Source: Dugong dugon
Taxonomy: Eukaryota > Chordata > Mammalia > Sirenia > Dugongidae
DNA length: 64,000 bases
Assembly (NCBI GenBank): GCA_030035585.1
Contig: CM057480.1
Coordinates: 6,255,001 to 6,319,000, forward strand
Direction: 5' to 3'
The position numbers and the translations under genes are program-made. This document shows positions 33,246-47,943 of this stretch, piece after piece. Positions within the stretch are counted from its first letter, which is position 1; each line of letters opens with the position of its first letter. Under the pieces are notes generated by a model. That model did not search any database, was not told where the DNA came from, and was given only the letters and a program-made list of their open reading frames with translations.

Positions 33246-34091
33246 GTTTTTCCTGCCCTTTCACCATGTCTCACATACATGATGACCACTTTTCTGGAAA
33301 ATGAAGATTTGGGTGCATTGCCTGACAACTCCATCGGTACCATTAAGTACAATAGAACTGTCTTTTAATGTATGAACTATCTGAGGGAGATCTGAGATGA
33401 ACGGTCCCCAGAATGGGAGTTAACGTGTTTTAATGGCTGAGGGTTCCAGGGGGAATTCAGTGGAGATAGTCAGCTTGTCCTGTTTTCCTAGAACTAAAGG
33501 ACATAGTTCAGTGGTTACTCTGCGATCTTTGAAGAAGTGTGGGTCTTCACATTGAGCATGATAGATGGTTGGGGAACCCTTATTCTTCCTACTGTGTAAG
33601 TTCACCTTGCTCAATTCACCTCCCCTTTATTGAGCACCTACTCTGTGCCAAGTGCTGAGCTAGGAGCTGGGGATACAAAACAAGACACAGTCCTTGCCCT
33701 CAAGTAGTTTACAGAGGATTGCAATGTGTTCAGGTACATGCATGTATAAATTATCGTAAATAATCATTTTATCTAAAAAAAAAAAAAAGTTTTTTGATTT
33801 ACAAAGTAATTCCAATCTCTAAAACTCTGTATGTTAGGTAGCATTATCATCTTTGTTTTACAGGTAAAGAAACTGAGACCCAGAGATATGAAATGATGTA
33901 TTCAGGCTTCCGTAGATATTAAGTTACGAAAGCCAGACTTAAACTCAGTTCTTCTGACTCCAGAGTGGTCCCTCTCAAAGGCGTTTGCATTTCAACAAGG
34001 GTTAAAGCCTTCTACAAAAGCAACAGGATTCAAACCTGGGCCTGCAGGAGACATTTGGAGGATTGTGGCACTGGGACCTTCCCCTCCACCA
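33246..34091. other. Unassigned sequence with MIR/L3-like ancient repeat
   Basis: About 33615-33740 resembles an old SINE/LINE relic (TGAGCACCTACTCTGTGCC). The rest shows nothing recognised. Confidence 0.45.
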
Positions 34092-34262
34092 AGAAAAGAA
34101 ACCAAACTCACTGCCGTCGAGTTGATTCCAACTCATAGTGACCCTACAGGACAGAGTAGAACTGTCCCCATAGAGTTTCAAGGAGTACTTGGTGCATTCA
34201 AACTGCCGCCCTTTTGGTTAGCAGCCGTAGCTCTTAACCACTACACCACCAGGGTTTCCAGG
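34092..34262 (-). mobile_element. AfroSINE, short form
   Basis: Minus-strand copy from CACTGCCGTCGAGTTGATTC to CACCAGGGTTTCC. Confidence 0.95.
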
Positions 34263-34554
34263 ACCTTCCCAGGGTCCCTAAAATGTCAGCACAAAAGGAG
34301 CCTGTGGTTAACATCTACCTGGAAATAAGACTCATCCTGAGGAGTAGCACCACAGCCTCCACTCCTTGGCTGTCCTGTACTGTCTTCCTGCCAAGTTCAA
34401 AGGCTATCTTCCTTTGGAGCCAGGGCTTCTGAATTGCTTTCTGAGGGTTCATTCTTACTTTTCATTAGATTAGGTGCAAAGCCTCTGAGTAAACCAAATA
34501 AAACTGTAGCTAACTGCTACATCCTGGACAGTAATTATTCAATTGCATGCATGT

Positions 34555-34556
<2 letters not shown>

Positions 34557-34608
<52 letters not shown>
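34557..34608. repeat. (CA)n microsatellite
   Basis: 26 dinucleotides without interruption. The flanking 34263-34556 and 34609-35451 hold nothing recognised. Confidence 0.98.
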
Positions 34609-34611
<3 letters not shown>

Positions 34612-35451
34612 GTAAAGGGTAAGTAGGGGGAATTGGCAGGGGCTTGGCTCCAACTGCAAATCAATTTCAGACCCCAGAAGAACTTGAAAGGATGACCAGC
34701 GCCCACAATGGCTCTTCAGTGCAACCACTGTTTACTCAGGACCCAGTCCACAACCTCCACAGCCCCGAAGGCAGCCTGCATGTAAATGCCACATTGTGCG
34801 CTGATTTTTCAGTTACTGTAGCTTCATCCTGGTGTCAGATGATTTGTGATACTGCTTCAGAGCCATCTGGTTGGAGATTCTGCATTGGCTGGTATATGTT
34901 GGTTTTGAGGCTCATATATTTATCCACCTATTGAGAAAAGCTTAATCCAATGTCTACTCTGTGGTAGGCACTGTACTAGCTACCAGAAATAGAAAAACCT
35001 AAAAAGGACATGGTCGCTGTCCATAAAGAAGATGTTAAGAGGAGACTCATGGGATCCATTGGTAAGTTCCTTATTTTACTGAGAACATTACTATGACCCT
35101 TGACATACTCCCACATGGGTCTCTTCTATTTGCTAATCCTTGGAATGCTTTTAGAAGGCTGTATCTGGTTGAGTAGGATTGCTTATGGTAAACAAATTTG
35201 TAATCTATGGGTTTATGTGGCATGGTTGCCTGGAAATATCATGAAAGTTATGTAACCATCTAAGTATAAAATGGAAATGTTTCATGACTGAGGTGACTTA
35301 TTGTGTGTAAGTACTGTCACAGCACACATCCCTTAATGACTTCATATGTTGATAAGCAGACGACGCAGGGTCACCCAGCATCTGAGGAAAACCAGTAATA
35401 TATGGAGACTAACTAAAGAGTCAGAGGAAATAAGAACAACCTAGAGGAGAC

Positions 35452-35514
35452 AGAGGAGCCCTGGTGGCACAGTGGTTAAGAGCTCGGCTGTTAACCAAAA
35501 GGTCAGCAGTTTGA
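35452..35514 (+). mobile_element. AfroSINE, left part (split by LINE insertion)
   Basis: Head of a plus-strand SINE that stops in AAAGGTCAGCAGTTTGA (35498-35514) and resumes at 36417 with the same 17 bases. Confidence 0.95.
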
Positions 35515-36416
35515 TAAGAAGTTTCCTGAATACAATCAAACACTTCGAGGGTCAGAGTAGCAGGGGTGGGGTTCTAGGAACCAGGATTTCAGGGGACATC
35601 TAGATCAATTGGCATAACAAAGCTTATTAAGAAAATGTTTTGCATCCTACTTTTGTGAATGGCATCTGGGGTCTTAAAAGCTTGCAAGCGGCCATCTAAG
35701 ATGCATCAATTGCTCCCAACCACCTGGAGTAAAGGAGAATGAAGAACACCAAAGACACAAGGAAAGTATTAGCCCAAGAGACAGAAAGGGCCACATAAAC
35801 CAGAGACTTCATCAGCCTGAGACCAGAAGAACTAGATGGTGCCCGGCTACCACCAATGACCACCCTGACAAGGAACACAACAGAGAGTCCCGGATGGAGC
35901 AGGAAAAAGGTGGGGTAAAGAACTCAAATTCTAGTAAAAAGACCAGACTTAATGGTCTGATTGAGACTGGAGGAAACTTGGAAAGCATGGCCCCTGGATT
36001 CTCTATCAACCCAGAACTAAAACGATTTCCAAGGCCAACTCTTCAGACAAAGATTTGACTGGACTGTGGGACATAAAATGATACTCGTGAGGAGTGTGCT
36101 TCTTAGCTCAAGTAGATACATGAGACTAAATGGGCAGCTTCTGTCCGGAGGTGAGCTGAGAAGGCAGAGAGAGTTAGGAGCTGGTTGAATGGACATAGGA
36201 AATCAGGAGTGGAAAGGAGGAGTGTGCTGTCACAGTATAGGGAGAGCAATTAGGGTCACATAACAATGAATGTACAGATTTTTGTATAAGAGACTAATTT
36301 GAAATGCTGTCACAGTATAGGGAGAGCAATTAGGGTCACATAACAATGAATGTACAGATTTTTGTATAAGAGACTAATTTGAAATGTAAACTTTCACTTA
36401 AACAACAAATGAAAAC
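35515..36416 (+). mobile_element. 5'-truncated LINE 3' end inserted in an AfroSINE
   Basis: Bounded by the 17-bp target duplication AAAGGTCAGCAGTTTGA and ending A-rich. Longest of the four copies of this 3' end. Contains an exact 80-bp tandem duplication (36225-36304 and 36305-36384). Confidence 0.9.
36225..36384. repeat. Perfect 80-bp tandem duplication
   Basis: Two adjacent identical 80-bp units starting TGCTGTCACAGTATAGGG. The other copies of the family in the window have one unit. Confidence 0.95.
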
Positions 36417-36545
36417 AAAGGTCAGCAGTTTGAATCCACAGGCTGCTCCTTGGGAACCCTATGGGGTAGGTCTGCTCTGTCCTATAGGGTCACTATGAGT
36501 TGGAATTGACTTGACAGCAATGGGCTTGGTTTGGTTTAGAGACGA
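36417..36545 (+). mobile_element. AfroSINE, right part
   Basis: Continuation of the SINE at 35452, short form, ending GACAGCAATGGGCTTGG. Confidence 0.95.
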
Positions 36546-36559
36546 CAGAAACAATGGAG

Positions 36560-36990
36560 AGACAAGAACACTTAAAAACAGCGACGCAATGCCCTCACGG
36601 AGATAAGAGAATATACAGTATTCATGAATGCAGAACAAGGTGTTATACAAAAAGAAAAGAAAAAAAAGAGGAATATTCAGAGTACAAAAAAAGAGCTCTT
36701 GGAAATTAAGACATGATATCAAAAATGAAAACTTGAAAAACAAAAATGAAAACTCAATAGATGGGTTAGAAAATAAAGTTGAAAAAAATCTCCCAGAAAG
36801 TATAGCAGAAAGGCAGAAAGAGAGAAAATAAGAAAATGAGAGAACTATTCTAGGAGATCTAGCATATTAAAACTAGGCAATTAAAAAAAAGGGGGGAAAG
36901 AAAACAAGTTTCAGTGGGTGAAGGAAACATCAAATAAATAATACTAAAAAATTTCCCAGAACTAAAGAATATCACAGCTTGCCTGGAATT
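36560..36990 (+). repeat. L1 5' region/ORF1 fragment, sense
   Basis: A-rich text like the L1 region before and at the start of ORF1 (CTCCCAGAAAGTATAGCAGA). The stretch 36991-37661 is AT-rich and unassigned. Confidence 0.55.
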
Positions 36991-37661
36991 ACGAATTATG
37001 GCATCAAAATTTATTCACAAATTCAGGAAATATCAAGAAGTTTCTTAATTTAGTGAAAATATTATTTTACCACCAAAATTTGTATTTGTATAATCACAAG
37101 AAAAAAAATTACAATAGCTTTTAAATAATGTCAGATGTTTCTTCTTTAACAGAATGAGCTTCTAAAACACTTATTTTGATTTCATGTATTAGATGAAAAA
37201 AATCAAACCATTATTGAGGTTAACTGATTTTCTATTTATAGCATCTGGCACCACTATAGAACCGGCATCATTTAACCATTAGTAGAATCAACACATGTGC
37301 ACAAGAAAACTTGAAATAAAAAAATGAATGAAATTAATTTAGAAGAACAGCCATTTGATCTAATTGAAAAGTCATGTTTCATAGAGTGATATGTAACAGA
37401 CCTTCTGCATTGCATATGTTAAAATAATGTCTTAAAAAAAATACTGTCTTTGAGCAGTGTTCTTAAAATAACCACGAACTTTTGAAGTGGTTGCTGATGT
37501 TTCTTTAGCAGATTTGTGTATTTAGATTTTCAGGTCGTCAGCGATATCCCGCAGCTCCATGATGGATGGTAAATGTCAACAAACATTTTGGGCAACTTAC
37601 ACGTTCATCATCAACTATCCTGAGACATGAAAATATAGAAAACTCCCCCCCCCCAAAAAAA

Positions 37662-37830
37662 AAAAACCAAACAAACCCATTGCCATCGAGTCGATTCCAA
37701 CTCATAGTGACCCTATAGGACAGAGCAGAACTACCTAATAAAGTTTCCAAAGAGTGCCTAGGTGGACTTGAACTGCCGACCTTTTGGTTAGCAGCTGTAG
37801 CTCTTAACCACTATGCCACCAAGGTTTCCT
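37662..37830 (-). mobile_element. AfroSINE, short form
   Basis: Minus-strand copy, CATTGCCATCGAGTCGATTC to CACCAAGGTTTCC. Confidence 0.95.
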
Positions 37831-39474
37831 GAAAATATAGTACTTAATGTTTTACTAAACATGCACTTCAATTCTTAAACACATTGCTACTAAAAGGATT
37901 TAATGCAAAATAAAAAGTATTACCAAAAAAAAACAATAATAACTAAATAGTTGTAGATTTATACCATATAAAAAATGATCATTCTATGAAGCAAGAACAT
38001 TCAAACCACACACTAAGTGCTCTATGACAGGATTCCTCAGTCTCTAATCTCTGCCTGTATTTCACATAAACCTAACATATAATGCCCCAGATTTCCCACC
38101 GACCTGCTGACTGGTGGCCTGGTGACTTTATGCATCTTATAGGCCACAGCACAGGCCACTGAAAAACTGCCTGCTAAATGAAGTGGCTGGCAGAGGCTTT
38201 TAATACTTCTTCCACCATGACCAGAGGCCAAAAGGAGGTAGCTAGAGACGCTTGATTTATATCATTGATCATTCCGCATACTGTCCTTGAAAGACAGAAG
38301 TTAGTTACATTGTACCAGGGAAGAATCAGGAAAAATGAGATGGGGCACTAGTTAGCTTCCATGTTGAATCATGTTTTCAACTGAGAACTGCGTGTGCATC
38401 TCACACATTACAGTACTAGATGAGAACATACAGAAGCTAGAAGTACCAAACTGAGGTCTCTCCTTTTAGCTTATGTTAGTCCTACCATTAATGACAGTTC
38501 TTTAAAAAATGAAAAATCTGGGTCAAGTGTTAAATTGTATGGGATGGCAAGAAGACAGGTGTAAACAAGAGACATAAATCAGGATGTTTGATCACTCAAT
38601 GCTACCTGCCTGATCTGCCACAGCAAATGCCAGAAGAGTTGGAGAATATTGGTGGTTAATCCTCAACTTCATGAATTGTTGATGACCAGATGCAATGTCA
38701 TTACCGCAACCTGTTAAGTAGCTATTGATTCAGTAAATGGTTTAATTTTTATTCCATCAGCAAAATAATTAGAAGCCGTATGCCTTCACGTGGCAAGGAC
38801 AGCAGCACACTTTCAGTGTCTTATACAAGGGCTATGTGTAGAGATGAATTGATCTATGACTCTATCTAGAACCCAGGGGCCGCCCATGTACTACTGCCAA
38901 GATGCTCAGAGAGCAGAAGGGGAAGAGTGAATGAGGAGCCTGTAAAGGAAGCAATGATTACCAAATAAGGCCTCCTGGCCAGTTACGGAAACGTGGACCA
39001 GCACCGACATTCTACGGTAATTGTTTACATCTCCCTTTTTCTATTTATCTTGTATGAAGATCACGGGTGACAGTTATTATTAAAATTTAGCTTCCAAGTT
39101 GGATATGACTGAGTTGACTTCATTTTCAGGTAATACGGAAGCTGACAGGACTTTGTATTGTCCCTGTTTGCATGCTTTTTTAATCAAGTTATTTTATCCA
39201 AATGAAAGCAAAGACGAGATGGACTGCGCTGGCTGCTTTCCACACTCCAGATCCACTCTCCACCTTTCGCTGCCATCCTCCCGCACCTGAGTGCCCTCAA
39301 GCTTTCAAATGACTGAGCCAACAGGACGCACCTACAGGAACTGGAAGGGCAGAAGGAGAGTCAGGGCTTCCAATAGGTTCATTCCGGTTCTAACTCCTGC
39401 TGAGAATTCGCATTTCTAACAAGTTCCCAGGCGATGTTAATACTGCTGGTTAGCGACCAATTCTTCGAACCACT
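37831..39474. other. Unassigned sequence
   Basis: Non-repetitive, no exon or RNA gene recognised. Chance frames only. Confidence 0.4.
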
Positions 39475-39684
39475 CCTAGAGCCAAACCCACTGCTGTGGA
39501 GTCAATTCTGACTCACAGCGACCCTTAGGACAGAGTAGAACTGCCCCCACAGGGCTTCCAAGGCTGTAAATCTTTATGGAAGCAGACTGCCACACCTTTC
39601 TTCCTCGGACCAGCTGGTGGGTTTGAACTGATGACCTTTCCATTAGCAGTCGAGCACTTAACCAGTATGCCACCAGGGCTCCTT
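39475..39684 (-). mobile_element. AfroSINE, long form
   Basis: Minus-strand copy with central block (GGAAGCAGACTGCCACACC). Confidence 0.95.
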
Positions 39685-40032
39685 TACTAGTAGAGCAGTG
39701 GTTCTAAAATTTATTGTATGTAAAAATCACCTGGGGATCTTGTTAAAATGCAGACTCTGATTCAATCTATCAGAGAAATGCAAATTTCAGCAGGGGTTCG
39801 AGCCAGCAAGAACTGGTTCAAAGCCTTGGAGAGAAGTGGGGGTATCTTCTCTCATTCCCTCCCTGTCTTACCAGTGGCAGTGACTTTGGCGCTCTGCCTG
39901 TGGCCACTGCTCCCGTGAGGCAGCCTGTATCACCGCCACAGCTCTCGGCTGAAGTCAATGAGACTGACACCTGATTTCAGATTCTCAGCCTCCAGAAACG
40001 TGACATAATAAATTTCCGTTCTAAGAACCAAC

Positions 40033-40345
40033 ACATCTGTCTCGGAAGAAGTACAGCCAGAATGCTCCTTAGAAGTAAGCATGGCAAGACTTCATCTCAC
40101 ATACTTTGGACATGTTAACAGGAGGGACCAGTCCCTGGAGAAGGACATCATGCTTGGTAAAGCAGAGGGTCAGTGAAGAAGAGGAAGACCCTCAAGGAGA
40201 TGGACTGACACAGTGGCTGCAACAACGGGCTCAAGCATAACAATGATTGTGAGGACGGTGCAGGACCGGGCAGTGTTTCGTTCTGTTGTACACAGGGTTG
40301 CTAGGAGTCGGAACCGACATGACAGCACCTAACAACAACATATGC
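40033..40345 (+). mobile_element. RTE LINE 3' end
   Basis: Ends GACAGCACCTAACAACAACA. Keeps the region homologous to 3720-4004. 39685-40032 is unassigned. Confidence 0.9.
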
Positions 40346-41519
40346 CACCCGGTTTGTGGTAATGTTACAGCAGCCTAGGAAACTAATATAGGTAGTAATA
40401 TCCAACCGACTGCTGTACAGCAGTGCTCTACAGATCCTGAGGGGGTCAGTCGGTAGCTCCTGCAGGTGCCTGCTGACACAGCCCCTCCACTCTCAGCACT
40501 AACAGGCTTTAAAATGTCCCCTCTTGTCCAGACATGCGAAGTCTCACTCCCTGTGGTACCAGCTAGCTGTTAGGCAGGAAGCAGCTAAGTAAACTGATTT
40601 ACACGTACATGTCAATGACTGCCAAGCCTCACTGCATTTAACACCCTAGAGTTATTTGTATTTAAAAGCAAAGTTTTATTACCCAAAGGAATTAATCACT
40701 AATAGTAGCCTTGCAGTTGCCCCTTAGCAGGCGGTGAGGAGGGAACAGGACATAATCTCTCTTCATTGCCCTTCAAAAATTACGTGAGTTGAAAAATGAC
40801 CACCTGTAGTAAATCAGATCTGGGTTCCAATCTCAGTTTTTACGGTAAAAAAGTAGGTAAATTAAAGTCTTCCAGTGTCTGTTTCTGAGTTCATTAAATG
40901 GGGATAGTCGTCTGCTCCATGATACAGCACGAATCACCTGTACAATCTTAAGTATCTGTCTTCCACACTCCGAGTGTGAGCATTTTTAGGCTATTTAAGC
41001 CTCATTCAGGGTCCAGCCCAGGGAAGACATGCTGCAGGCAGTCCATGAACATGGAAGGGATTTGTAAACTGTAAAGTGCCATCCATGCCCCCAGTTACAG
41101 CAATAATGATCATTATTGCTCTACCTACGAAGAATGCAAATTCAGCACTGATCGATGTTGGGGATACAGGCTAGGGGGTGAATCTGACGGGGCAGGGACC
41201 TCTGCAGCAAATTTCATTCGGACCCTTATTTAGAGCGTTGATTCCTAAACCCAGATCAAAAGAACCCCAACCTCAGGCCTTCTCGAGGCCAAGGAGCTGA
41301 GATTTGTGAGGTGAGTGATAATGGCGACAACCTCACCAGCGGTCTTTGAGGAATTCAAGGAGTACCAGGAATAGTAAAGGAAGCGCACCGGACATGCCCC
41401 TTGCTTAGCGACTTTCAAGCTACGCTTTTAGAGAAGTGGAATCTCGCTGTTCGGTGCGTTTGACTGTTTAGACTGAGGTTGGCGAGTAGGATTCTTCTTT
41501 TTCAGAATTTTCCTCGTTT
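40346..41519. other. Upstream flank of SUSD5, unassigned
   Basis: Non-repetitive sequence rising in GC towards the CpG island. No clear TATA box near the start of exon 1; specific transcription factor sites cannot be supported by eye. Confidence 0.4.
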
Positions 41520-42310
<791 letters not shown>

Positions 42311-45003
42311 CACTCTGCGGACCCTCCAAGTCTCTTTGTGTCCCTACGCCCCCTGTGCTCGCGAACCCTCCCTTCAACCTAGGCGCTACCAGAGGGAGCT
42401 TGTGCTACCCCTCCAGTCCTGCCGCTAGCTTTCCCAGGATCTCCATGAAAATCCTTTAAAATGAAGTCACGTCTAGGGTGTCCTCGAACCTATTCCGCAG
42501 AGATTTAATTTTCCACCATCCCTCATTTCTTAACATCTAACAAATGTGTTCCATACGCAAGGCCAGTGTTTGGAAGACTCCCTCAGATATTTTGACTTGG
42601 TTCAGGAAGATCTGAAATACGAATGGGGATAAACTAGGCAAAGAGGGGAAGAGAGAGTGCCTTGGTTAGAGGGAATAGCACGTGCAAAGGCCCTGTGAGT
42701 GGCAGGGAAAAGGGGAAGTAAGACATCAAATAGAGTGACTGGAGCCGAGAGTGCAAGGTGGGGATGCTGTGCAAGACGAGGCTAGAGAAAGAGGGGCTGG
42801 ATGGTTGCCGAATCTCTGAGAATCAACCCGCTCTTGTTGTTTCAAGCTGCATTCAGCTTTTAAGGCTTTCCTTAAGTTAGCATGATCAGAACCCTGCCAT
42901 CAATTCCGTTTAGAAAAGCTAATTCAGCTGTGTTTTGATTTTGGAACAAAACCCCGTTGACTTGGTGCAGGAAGCAAGCTTATAAGTCAGCAGTTCTCAC
43001 ACCCGTGAGAGGTTTCTAGTAAGTCCAAGCTTGGGACAAATTAGATTGATGGAGAAAAACTCTCGGCAGATTCAGGACGCTTTGTAATGATATATGTTAG
43101 AGTGTCTTTCCTATTTAGCAATATTGGGTGAAACTAGCAGACGGCAAAAAGAATAGCGGTGGTTTGGGGAGAGGGGGAAACCAAGAGAGAAAAGAACTCC
43201 AGATATGATCTTCGAATTTTTAGTGCTCCTTGTCCTAAATCCACTTGACGGACTCTTTGCTTCTGAGCAAGGATGAATGTCTTATTTCTGCTAAACACCG
43301 CTGTTAATTCTTTTAAGTTGAGGTATAAGTCACAGAACGTAAACTTCACCATTTTGGAGTGTCCCATTCTGTTGCTTGTAGTATATTCCCTGTGTGGTGC
43401 TACCATCACCACTATCTAAATTCAGAACATTCTGGGAAGGAGAAAGAAAAAAAAAAAAACCTATTAGCAGTCAGCCCACTGTTAATTCTTTACAGTAGCA
43501 TTTTTTGTTGGATTGGCACTGAGTTATGAAAATTAAGCTAATTTTAAAGAAGGCAAGTAGAATAAACAGGAGCTGTACACTTTTGAATTACATGTACTGT
43601 TGAGCCAATTTTCATTCCTTTTAAAGAAATATCTGTAATCCAGGAGGTTTTCAAGTTTCACCTCATTGTAACTGCTTAAGCGGAGTGGCAGGTGGATAGA
43701 GATCAGTATTTTGTGCTTATTTGATTTGGTGTGGATCATAGAAAATTGAAGGCAGAAGTATCAGTGGACAAAAAGAAAGTGACACCAGCAGCAGGGCACC
43801 TGTGTTCTTCTTTTCTCAGAAATGCCTTCTTTCCTCCCTTCCCCTTTCTTTTCCTAGTGGAGGATGATAGTTACACTTCTTCCAAGAAACTCCGTTTGCT
43901 GAGCTCCAATTTTAATAATACAGTCATAAGAATGTATAAGTAAATTATTAAAGGATTCTTTTCTTAACTAAATGCATGCTTCAATACCACCCATATTTAG
44001 TTAGTTATGTGGATTTAGGAGAGAGAAAGGGCTACAGGGATGGGAGGCGGAATAAGAAGTGTTCAGCCAAACTGGGATGTGTTACATGTCTTTGAGAAGA
44101 GAGACTTGGAGATAAATTATTTCTTTAAAAAAAAAAAGTCAATGAGAAAATTCAAATGAAAAACATTTAGTTTACCTTTGACATTTAGACGTGCATCTCA
44201 TACTGGTGTACTTTTAAATACTTTCGAAGCTGAAAAATCCACGAAGCTGAAAAATCCACGTTAACTAAACGCAAATGAACTGTTTGGGTTTTGATTACCG
44301 GAAAAGATCGTTAATTTAATAGGTATTTATTGAGTGGCTACCAGGGTGCCAAACTGTTTGGTTTTGTATCCCGGCTGTGTGATCTTGTTCGAGTAAATGA
44401 TACTAACCCTTCACTAACTTTGGATGGGGATAATAGTGACACCTCCATCATGCAGTTATAAGGATTAGTGAATATTTGTAGAACAATTTGAACAAAGTCT
44501 GGCCCAGACTAAACACTGTGTAAGTGCTTGATAAATAAAAAAAAGCAGTTTGAGCTTGTTTGTGTTGTGGTATAAAAACATGCTTTGTATGACTTTGGTC
44601 TTTTGAAATATTTTTAGATTTGCTGTGTAGCTCAGTAGTGGATCGATTTTACAGATGTTCTCCGGGTGCCAAAAGCGAGTGTGCGTGGGTCCTTCTGTGA
44701 AGTGTGCCTTTCTGTTGTGTGTCCTTTTGTCAAGTCTGTTGATGGTGCTGCTTACGCCTTCTGTCTCTTTTCTGCTATTTTTCTGTCCTGTCAGTGACTG
44801 GGGCGGGGCGGGGGTGTTAAACTTCTCTGTGACGATTTTGGGTTTTTCTGCTTCTAATAGTCTCCTAATATTTAAAAAAAAAAAAAAGTCTTTGTACAGT
44901 TTGAGGTCATGGATTATTTAATATGTTTAAACCTGTTTACTTTTACAGATGAAATAGCTTTTATCATTATAAGGGACCTTCTTTTTTCCTCTAGCAGTGC
45001 CTT

Positions 45004-46850
45004 TTTTCTAACAGCTTTATTGAGATATAATTCACATACTGTATAATTCACCCACTGAAAGTGTGCAATTCAGTTCTTTTTAGTGTATTTACAATTGTGC
45101 AGCCATCACCACCATCTCACTTTAGAACACTTTCCTCACCCCAAAAAAGAGACCTTGTACCCATTGTCAGCCAGTCCCCTTTTTTCCCCCTAAACCAAAA
45201 AACCAAACCCATTGTCGTTGAGTCGATTCTAACTCATAGTGACCCTAAAGGACAGAGTAGAACTGCCCCATAGGGTTTCTTTCCAAGGAGTGGCTGGTGG
45301 ATTCAAACTGTCAACCTTTTGCTTAGCAGCCGAGCTCTTAACCACTATGCCACCAGGGCACCATTTTTTCCCTAAGCAACCATTAACCTGCTTTTTGTCT
45401 CTACGAGTTAGTTTGCTTACTCTGGACATTTTATATAAATGGAATCATACCATATTGTGGGCTTTTGTGACTGGTTTCTTTTACTTAGCATACTATTTTC
45501 AAGGTTCATTCATCCGTAGCATGCATCAGTACTTCATTTCTTTTCACTACCGAATAATATTCCATTGGATGGATATACCACAGTCTGTTTATGCGTTCTT
45601 CAGTTGATGGACATTTGGGTTGTTTCGACTTTTTGGCTATTATAAATAATGCTGCTGTGAACATTTGTGTACAGGTTTTTATATAAACGTTTTTGCAGTT
45701 CTTTTAGGTGTACCTACATGTAGGAATGGAAATGCTAGGTCAGATGATAACTCTATTTTTAACTTGTTGAGGATCGGGCAGACTGTTTTCCAAAGGTGCA
45801 CCATTTTACATTTCCACTACCAGTGTATAAGGGTTCCAGTTTCTCCACATCCTCTGCATCACTTGTTATTATCTCTCTCTTTGGTTCTAGCCATCCTTGT
45901 GGGTATGAAGTAGTATCTTGTTGTGGTTTCGATTTGCATTTCCCTGATGACTAATGATATTGAGCATCTTTTCATGCACTTATGGGCCATTTGTATATCT
46001 TCTTTGAAGAAATGTCTACTCAATTTCCCTGTTTTTAAATTGGGTGACTAGTTTTACTGGGTTGTAGGAGTTCTTTATATATTCTAGACACAAGTTTTTT
46101 TTTAATCAGATATATATTTGCAAAAATATTTCCCATTCATTAGGTTGTTTTTTCAGTTTCTTGATGTCCTTTGAAGCCAAAAGTTTTTAATTTTCATGAA
46201 GTCCAGTTTATTTTTTCTTTGGTTATTTGTGCTTTTGGTGTCATAGCTAATAAACCATTGCCTAATCCAAGGTCTTAAAGATTTCTACCTACGTTTTCTT
46301 GTAAAAATTATAATTTTAGATCTGACATTTAGGTCTTTGATCATTTTGAGTTAATTTTTGCATGTGGTGTGAGATAGGGTCCAACTTCATTTGTTTGCGT
46401 GTGGATAGCCATTTGTCACAGTACCATTTGTTGACAAGACTGTTCTTTCCACATGGAAGTGTTTTGGCATCTGTGTTGAAAATCACTTAACTGTAAGTGT
46501 GAGGGTTTAATTCTGGACTCTCAGTTCCATTCTGTCCTTATGCCAGTACCACATTGTCTTGATTAATATAACTTTGTAGTACGTTTTGAAATTGAAAAGT
46601 GTGAGTCCTCCAGCTTGTTTTGGCTATCCTGGGACTCTTAGACTTGCATATGAATTTTATATCAACAAAGGCACCTTGGATTTTTATAGGAATTATGCTG
46701 AGTCTGTAGATCAATTTGGGGAGTATTGCCATCTTAACAGTACTTTTCCTCCATGAACATGGGATATGTCCTTCAAAGTGTTTGCTTGTGTTCAGGAAAC
46801 TTCTTAGCTTTTCTTACCTAATTGTCTTTCCCAGGCCCTCCAGTACAATG
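45004..46850 (-). repeat. L1 fragment, antisense, interrupted by AfroSINE
   Basis: Begins TTTATTGAGATATAATTCAC and runs through typical antisense L1 ORF2 3' sequence (block near 45500-45960). No intact frame. The related relic at 43300 shares its first 130 bp. Confidence 0.75.
45198..45361 (-). mobile_element. AfroSINE inside L1
   Basis: Short form, minus strand, CATTGTCGTTGAGTCGATTC to CACCAGGGCACC. Confidence 0.95.
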
Positions 46851-47177
46851 CAGGAAGCCAAGGTGCATCAGACATGGTGGCTGCTCCCCTGCCGAGTAGG
46901 GGAGGAGGACAACGAACACAAACCAGCTCGATGTGGAGGGGCTCTGACAGTGTCCTAAGACAGTGGGGCAGAGAGAAGGGAAGCAGGCTGCTCTGTTTGG
47001 GTCACCACAGGGATGAGAGAGGCAGAAGAAGGCAGCACTGAGGCCTGAATCAGGCCTTTGGACACCACATGACCCAATTCAGGGAAACCTAGGGCACGGA
47101 GCCTTCCCACGTGGTGTTTGCAAAACACCTTTTTAAAGGGAAGACTTGGAGGGTTTATCCAGATAAGCATGCCGTAA

Positions 47178-47356
47178 CCAAACCAAAAACCAAACCTGTT
47201 GCCATCGAGTCGATTCTGATTCGTGACAACCCCATGTCTTACAGGTAGGAACTGCTCCGTAGGGTTTTCTTGGCTGTAATCTTTACAGGAGCAGATCGTC
47301 AGGCCTTTCTTCCACAGTGCCACTGGGTGAGTTTGATCCACCAACCTTTAGGTTAC
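47178..47356 (-). mobile_element. AfroSINE, long form
   Basis: Minus-strand copy that includes the central block and lacks the outermost 5' end; directly followed by another copy. Confidence 0.9.
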
Positions 47357-47357
47357 T

Positions 47358-47513
47358 AAACCTGTTGTTGTCAAGTCGATTCCAACTCATAGCGACCCTG
47401 TAGGACAGAGTAGAGCTGCCCCATGGGGTTTCCAAGGAGCAGCTGGTGGATTCAAACTGCCAGTCTTTTGGTTATCAGCTGAGCTCTTAACCACTGTGCC
47501 ACCAGGGCTCCAG
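47358..47513 (-). mobile_element. AfroSINE, short form
   Basis: Minus-strand copy ending CACCAGGGCTCC. Confidence 0.95.
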
Positions 47514-47667
47514 GTATGGCAGAGCAGATGGTTAAATTTTCGTTTTAGAAGAAGACAGGAGCAAAACGTGGTTTAAAACACCAGTGCAGGTGTTGCCACT
47601 CAGTCGCAGGCATGAGGCATGCTGAGGTAGTTTCTGCACTTGGATCTTCAGGCAAGTAGGAAGCTAA

Positions 47668-47943
<276 letters not shown>

